Assembly: GCA_937901285.1 (NCBI GenBank)
Contig: CALCHI010000089.1
Coordinates: forward strand, 1-8,887
Direction of reading: 5' to 3'
Length of the DNA: 8,887 nucleotides
Origin: UBA8437 sp003445035
Lineage (GTDB): Bacteria; Planctomycetota; Planctomycetia; Planctomycetales; Planctomycetaceae
This document shows positions 5,958-8,887 of this stretch, in pieces (within the stretch, counting starts at the first letter, position 1; each line of letters begins with the position of its first letter). Under the pieces are notes generated by a model. It had not been told where the DNA came from and searched no databases. It saw only the letters and a list, made by a program, of their open reading frames with translations. Both the position numbers and the translations under genes were made by a program.

Positions 5958-6497
5958 TCAACCAACCATCTCTTCCAGGACACGGGCATGGGCTCCGAAG
6001 TGCCCGTCGCTGAACAGAACAAACCGCACCAACGATGGACTCGCAGACGACTCGAGGAACCGGCGAACTTCATCCAGTGCCGTTTCGGCCGCCAGGTCGA
6101 TCGGGTAACCGTAGACGCCGGTACTGATCGCCGGAAAGGCCACGCTCTCCAGCCCTTTCTCAACAGCCAATTCCAGGCACCGGCGATAACACCCCCGCAA
6201 TTGATCCTCCTCGCCGTCCCCTCCGCCTCGCCAGATCGGCCCCACCGCATGAAAAACAAACTGTGCCGGCAGGTCACCGGCTGATGTCGGTACGGCTGAT
6301 CCGGTCGGACATCCGTCGGGAAATTCGCGAGACGTTTCCTCGATCAGCGTTAGCCCGGCTGCCCGGTGAATCGCACCATCCACTCCTCCTCCTCCGGCCA
6401 ATTCGGAATTGGCCGCATTGACGATCACGTCGACCTCCTGGCAGGTGATGTCTCCCTGCACCAGCTCCAGACGACAGTCTTCCACCGTGATCAGCAT
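5958..6497 (-). CDS. Macrodomain protein, O-acetyl-ADP-ribose deacetylase (MacroD/YmdB-like)
   Basis: The 179-residue protein is essentially a single macrodomain. It carries VQGDIT (13-18), the VIVNAANSELAGGGGVDGAI segment (24-43) with Asn30 and Asp40, CPTGSAVPTSAGDLPA (63-78), FHAVGPIW (82-89), and the phosphate-binding loop AISTGVYGYP (123-132). Asn30 and Asp40 correspond in sequence and spacing to the catalytic Asn25 and Asp35 of E. coli YmdB. The family binds ADP-ribose and removes it from O-acetyl-ADP-ribose and from mono-ADP-ribosylated acidic residues; this activity is predicted here. The ATG at 6497 was chosen because the fold starts within a few residues. A GTG at 6530 would add 11 residues but has a Shine-Dalgarno-like sequence too close to it. 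It is the first gene of the minus-strand pair with the hydrolase. Confidence 0.92.
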   Translation of the reverse strand: MLITVEDCRLELVQGDITCQEVDVIVNAANSELAGGGGVDGAIHRAAGLTLIEETSREFPDGCPTGSAVPTSAGDLPAQFVFHAVGPIWRGGGDGEEDQLRGCYRRCLELAVEKGLESVAFPAISTGVYGYPIDLAAETALDEVRRFLESSASPSLVRFVLFSDGHFGAHARVLEEMVG

Positions 6498-6583
6498 CGT
6501 GGACGTATGTACTCCAGGGACCTGAAGCACAGTCCCAAAACCGCTTTGGCAACAGGACGAGGCTCCCTCGACCCGACTCCTTC

Positions 6584-6591
6584 AGTATACT
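6584..6591. promoter_or_regulatory. Palindromic -10 element in the divergent promoter region
   Basis: AGTATACT is its own reverse complement, so a TATACT hexamer (5 of 6 to TATAAT) is present on the plus strand at 6586-6591 and on the minus strand at 6589-6584. A plus-strand start near 6598 would leave about a 30-base leader before the glycosyltransferase start at 6629. A minus-strand start near 6577 would leave about 80 bases before the macrodomain ATG. On the minus strand TTGTCG (6610-6605) lies 15 bases upstream as a possible -35. No good plus-strand -35 was found. Confidence 0.45.
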
Positions 6592-6628
6592 CCCGGCCAC
6601 ACTTCGACAACCCCGAGCATTTTCGCCC

Positions 6629-7798
6629 TTGAACGGCTCTTCACCAATCACCGTCTCGCTGCTGATCCCGACACTCGACCGGTCGGGTGCGGAAAAACAA
6701 CTGGTGGCGCTGGCCTGCGGGTTGCCACCGGAGGAATTCCAGGTCGAGGTGATCGCACTGACTCGCGGCGGACCGCTGGAAACCTCCCTGGTCGAACACG
6801 ACATTCCCCTGACGGTCATCGGCAAGCGACACCGGATCGACCTGTCGGCCCTGGGCCGCCTCAAACGCCACCTCGACAACATCCGCCCCGACCTTTTGCA
6901 CACCTGGCTGTTCGCCGCCAACGCCTATGGTCGCCTGGCACGACGCGCCAGTCCCTCGACCCGCGTCATCGTCTCGGAACGCTGCGTCGACACCTGGAAA
7001 AGTCGCTGGCAGTTGTGGCTCGACCGTTACCTGGTCGCCCGGACCGACCAGTTCCTGGCCAACTCACGCAGTGTCGCCGAGTTCTACCGATCGGTGGGCA
7101 TTCCGGCTGAGCAGATTGAAGTGATTCCCAACGGCATCGATGCACGAGACGTGCCGGTTGCCGATCCGGACACCCATCCCAACATCGACGAACTCAGACA
7201 TCGGGTCCGCACCGCCTTCGACCTGCCGGTCGACTCAACACTGGTGACCTGCGTCGGCCGTCTGGCACCCCAGAAACGGCTCGACGACCTCTTGTGGGCG
7301 ATCGAACTGCTCGGACATCACACGCCAGCCGCTCACCTGCTGGTTGTTGGTGACGGCCCTGAACGAACGAGGCTCGAGCAAGTTGCCGAACAGGTTGGAT
7401 GTCGCCAACGGATCCGGTTTGCCGGTCACCGTGACGACGTGGCGGAGATCTGGGCGGCGAGTGACGTGGCCTGGCTGGCCAGCGATTTCGAGGGACAATC
7501 CAACAGCCTGATGGAGGCCATGGCCGCCGGACTGCCGGTCGTTGCCAGCGACATCCCCCCCAACGCCGAACTGGTCACCGACGGGATCACCGGCAACCTC
7601 ATCCCCGTCGGTGATGCCGCCGCTTTCGCCCGTTGCACGGTGGGTCTGCTCGAGTCTCCGGAACTGGCCCGCAACCAGGGCCGAGCCGCCCGGCAGAGAA
7701 TGATCGAGGAGTTCAGCGACCGGTCGGCCATTGACGCTCATGCCCGCCTGTACCGTCGCATGGTCCACCCGGATCCTGCCGCCGGGGGGAGCAACTGA
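6629..7798 (+). CDS. GT4-family glycosyltransferase
   Basis: The 389-residue protein is a GT-B fold retaining glycosyltransferase of family GT4, which moves a sugar from a nucleotide donor onto a lipid-linked or polysaccharide acceptor on the cytoplasmic side. The N-terminal acceptor domain opens with SLLIPTLDRSGAEKQLV (10-26). The donor-binding domain has VIPNGID (165-171), GRLAPQKR (210-217), GDGPER (241-246) and the E-x7-E motif, Glu288 to Glu296, within FEGQSNSLMEAMA. Length is typical for GT4. No membrane segment is seen. The start is a TTG at 6629 with only a weak purine stretch upstream (GAG, 6615-6617). The fold begins at residue 8, so the true start must be close. It is followed by an AsnB-type gene after 4 bases, which points to a capsule, exopolysaccharide or O-antigen locus; sugar and linkage cannot be told. 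Confidence 0.9.
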   Translation: MNGSSPITVSLLIPTLDRSGAEKQLVALACGLPPEEFQVEVIALTRGGPLETSLVEHDIPLTVIGKRHRIDLSALGRLKRHLDNIRPDLLHTWLFAANAYGRLARRASPSTRVIVSERCVDTWKSRWQLWLDRYLVARTDQFLANSRSVAEFYRSVGIPAEQIEVIPNGIDARDVPVADPDTHPNIDELRHRVRTAFDLPVDSTLVTCVGRLAPQKRLDDLLWAIELLGHHTPAAHLLVVGDGPERTRLEQVAEQVGCRQRIRFAGHRDDVAEIWAASDVAWLASDFEGQSNSLMEAMAAGLPVVASDIPPNAELVTDGITGNLIPVGDAAAFARCTVGLLESPELARNQGRAARQRMIEEFSDRSAIDAHARLYRRMVHPDPAAGGSN

Positions 7799-7802
7799 GC
7801 CC

Positions 7803-8887
7803 ATGTGTGGATTTGCCGGAGCCAGTTGGACCGACCCGCAACACGCGATCGATAAGACCACGCTCGACGCGATGACCGCCGTGCTGACACATCGCGGACC
7901 CGACCAGTCGGGAACCTGGTTCGATGCGAACACGGCACTCGGCCACCGAAGGCTTTCGATCATCGACCTCGACTCCGGCCGCCAGCCACTGGCCAACGAA
8001 GACGGATCGGTGCAGGTGGTCTTCAACGGCGAGATCTACAACTACCGCGAACTGCGCAACGACCTGCAGGGCCGCGGCCACCGGTTCGCCACCCAGAGCG
8101 ACACCGAGGTGATCGTCCACCTGTACGAGGAATACGGGGATGACTGCGTGGATCACCTGCGGGGAATGTTCGCCCTGGCCGTACGAGATATTCGGCGGCA
8201 ACGCTTGCTGTTGGCACGTGACCGCATGGGCCAGAAACCGCTGGTCTATCGCGAGGATCCCGGCCGCTTGTTGTTCGCCAGCGAGTTGAAGGCGCTGCTT
8301 CAGGTTCCGGGTGCCCCCCGGGAACTGGACCCCGTCTCGCTCGACCAGTTCCTCACCTATCAGTACGTCCCGCATCCCCGCACGATGCTCTCCGGCTACA
8401 GCAAGCTGCCACCGGCTCACCGGGCCATCTACGAAAACGGGCAATTGACGATCCAGCGTTACTGGCGGCCGGGTTACGAGGATCCGATTGAAGGTCGCAG
8501 CCGCCGCGAGTGGCAGGAAGCACTACGGGAGACACTCACCGAGGCCGTCCGCCTGCGGCTCCGCAGTGATGTCCCCCTGGGGGCATTTTTGTCCGGTGGA
8601 GTCGACTCGACGATCATCGCCGGGCTGATGCAGCAACAAAGCGGCGATCCGGTGCACACCTTTTCGATCGGGTTCCCCGTCAAACAGTTCGACGAGCGAG
8701 ACTACGCGAGGATGGCGGCCGAACACCTGGGCACCGTTCACCACGAGTCCATCGTCGAACCACAGGCACTGGAGATTCTTCCAAAACTGGCGTGGCATTA
8801 CGACGAACCGTTCGGAGACTGCTCGGCCATCCCCACCATGTACCTTTCGGAGATGACCCGCCGCGAGGTCACCGTGGCACTCTCCGG
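7803..8887 (+). CDS. asnB: Asparagine synthetase B-type glutamine amidotransferase, 3'-truncated by the window edge
   Basis: The first 361 residues are present and the frame is still open at the window end. Cys2 after the initiator methionine (MCGFAGA) is the nucleophile of class II glutamine amidotransferases. It is followed by HRGPDQSG (31-38), GHRRLSIID (47-55), FNGEIYNY and SDTEVIVHLYEEYG, all typical of the glutaminase domain. The synthetase domain has its pyrophosphate-binding loop SGGVDS at 264-269, then FSIGFPVKQFDERDYA and YDEPFGDCSAIPT. Glutamine hydrolysis would feed ammonia to an ATP-activated carboxylate. Besides making asparagine, homologues in glycan loci amidate sugar acids or act in exosortase-associated polysaccharide clusters; the neighbouring glycosyltransferase favours that role, by inference. 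ATG 7803 is preceded by a GGAG at 7788-7791. The gene is almost certainly co-transcribed with the glycosyltransferase. Confidence 0.92.
   Translation, partial: MCGFAGASWTDPQHAIDKTTLDAMTAVLTHRGPDQSGTWFDANTALGHRRLSIIDLDSGRQPLANEDGSVQVVFNGEIYNYRELRNDLQGRGHRFATQSDTEVIVHLYEEYGDDCVDHLRGMFALAVRDIRRQRLLLARDRMGQKPLVYREDPGRLLFASELKALLQVPGAPRELDPVSLDQFLTYQYVPHPRTMLSGYSKLPPAHRAIYENGQLTIQRYWRPGYEDPIEGRSRREWQEALRETLTEAVRLRLRSDVPLGAFLSGGVDSTIIAGLMQQQSGDPVHTFSIGFPVKQFDERDYARMAAEHLGTVHHESIVEPQALEILPKLAWHYDEPFGDCSAIPTMYLSEMTRREVTVALS

Noticed and set aside
5094..6497. DarTG-type toxin-antitoxin reading of the macrodomain pair
   Set aside because: The partner is a serine alpha/beta hydrolase with a complete triad, not a DarT-like ADP-ribosyltransferase, and the macrodomain resembles YmdB rather than DarG.
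6535..6549. Small inverted repeat CCAAA/TTTGG upstream of the macrodomain gene
   Set aside because: A 5-bp stem with mostly A-T pairs is too weak to call a terminator or operator.
1..8887. tRNA, rRNA, CRISPR array, insertion sequence or phage genes
   Set aside because: No cloverleaf, spaced repeats with unique spacers, transposase or terminal inverted repeats were seen on either strand by eye; a tRNA or Rfam scan was not possible.

Overview
The window looks like chromosomal DNA of a planctomycete, probably in the Pirellulales/Planctomycetales range. The GC content is high. The gene set includes families I associate mainly with that phylum: a DUF1571-type protein, a YdjY-domain secreted protein and a large acetylxylan-esterase-like protein with two alpha/beta-hydrolase units. 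This assignment comes from recognising protein families by eye, not from a search.

Layout. (1) Bases 1-1509 (+) hold the 3' part of a secreted-type esterase gene that begins left of the window. (2) Bases 1623-2465 (+) encode a coproheme decarboxylase (ChdC/HemQ). (3) Four genes follow on the minus strand, transcribed right to left: a macrodomain protein (6497-5958), an alpha/beta hydrolase (5951-5094), a YdjY-domain secreted protein (4997-4005) and a DUF1571 membrane-anchored protein (3789-2488). The last carries 14 tandem acidic hexapeptides. The macrodomain and hydrolase genes are 6 bases apart and almost certainly co-transcribed. A strong GC hairpin at 3885-3933 separates the YdjY and DUF1571 genes and looks like a terminator. 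(4) From 6629 (+) a GT4 glycosyltransferase and an AsnB-type amidotransferase (4-base gap) form an operon that runs off the right edge. It is probably the beginning of a polysaccharide biosynthesis locus.

How the genes relate. The window joins unrelated housekeeping and accessory functions: polymer deacylation, heme biosynthesis, ADP-ribose metabolism and surface glycan synthesis. The divergent gap at 6498-6628 is the natural boundary between the minus-strand cluster and the glycan operon. It contains a palindromic AGTATACT that gives a TATACT -10-like box on both strands.

No tRNA, rRNA, CRISPR array, insertion sequence or phage gene was seen. The most unusual item is the acidic hexapeptide repeat block. 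I found no clear new multi-gene system; the macrodomain-hydrolase pair is the closest candidate.
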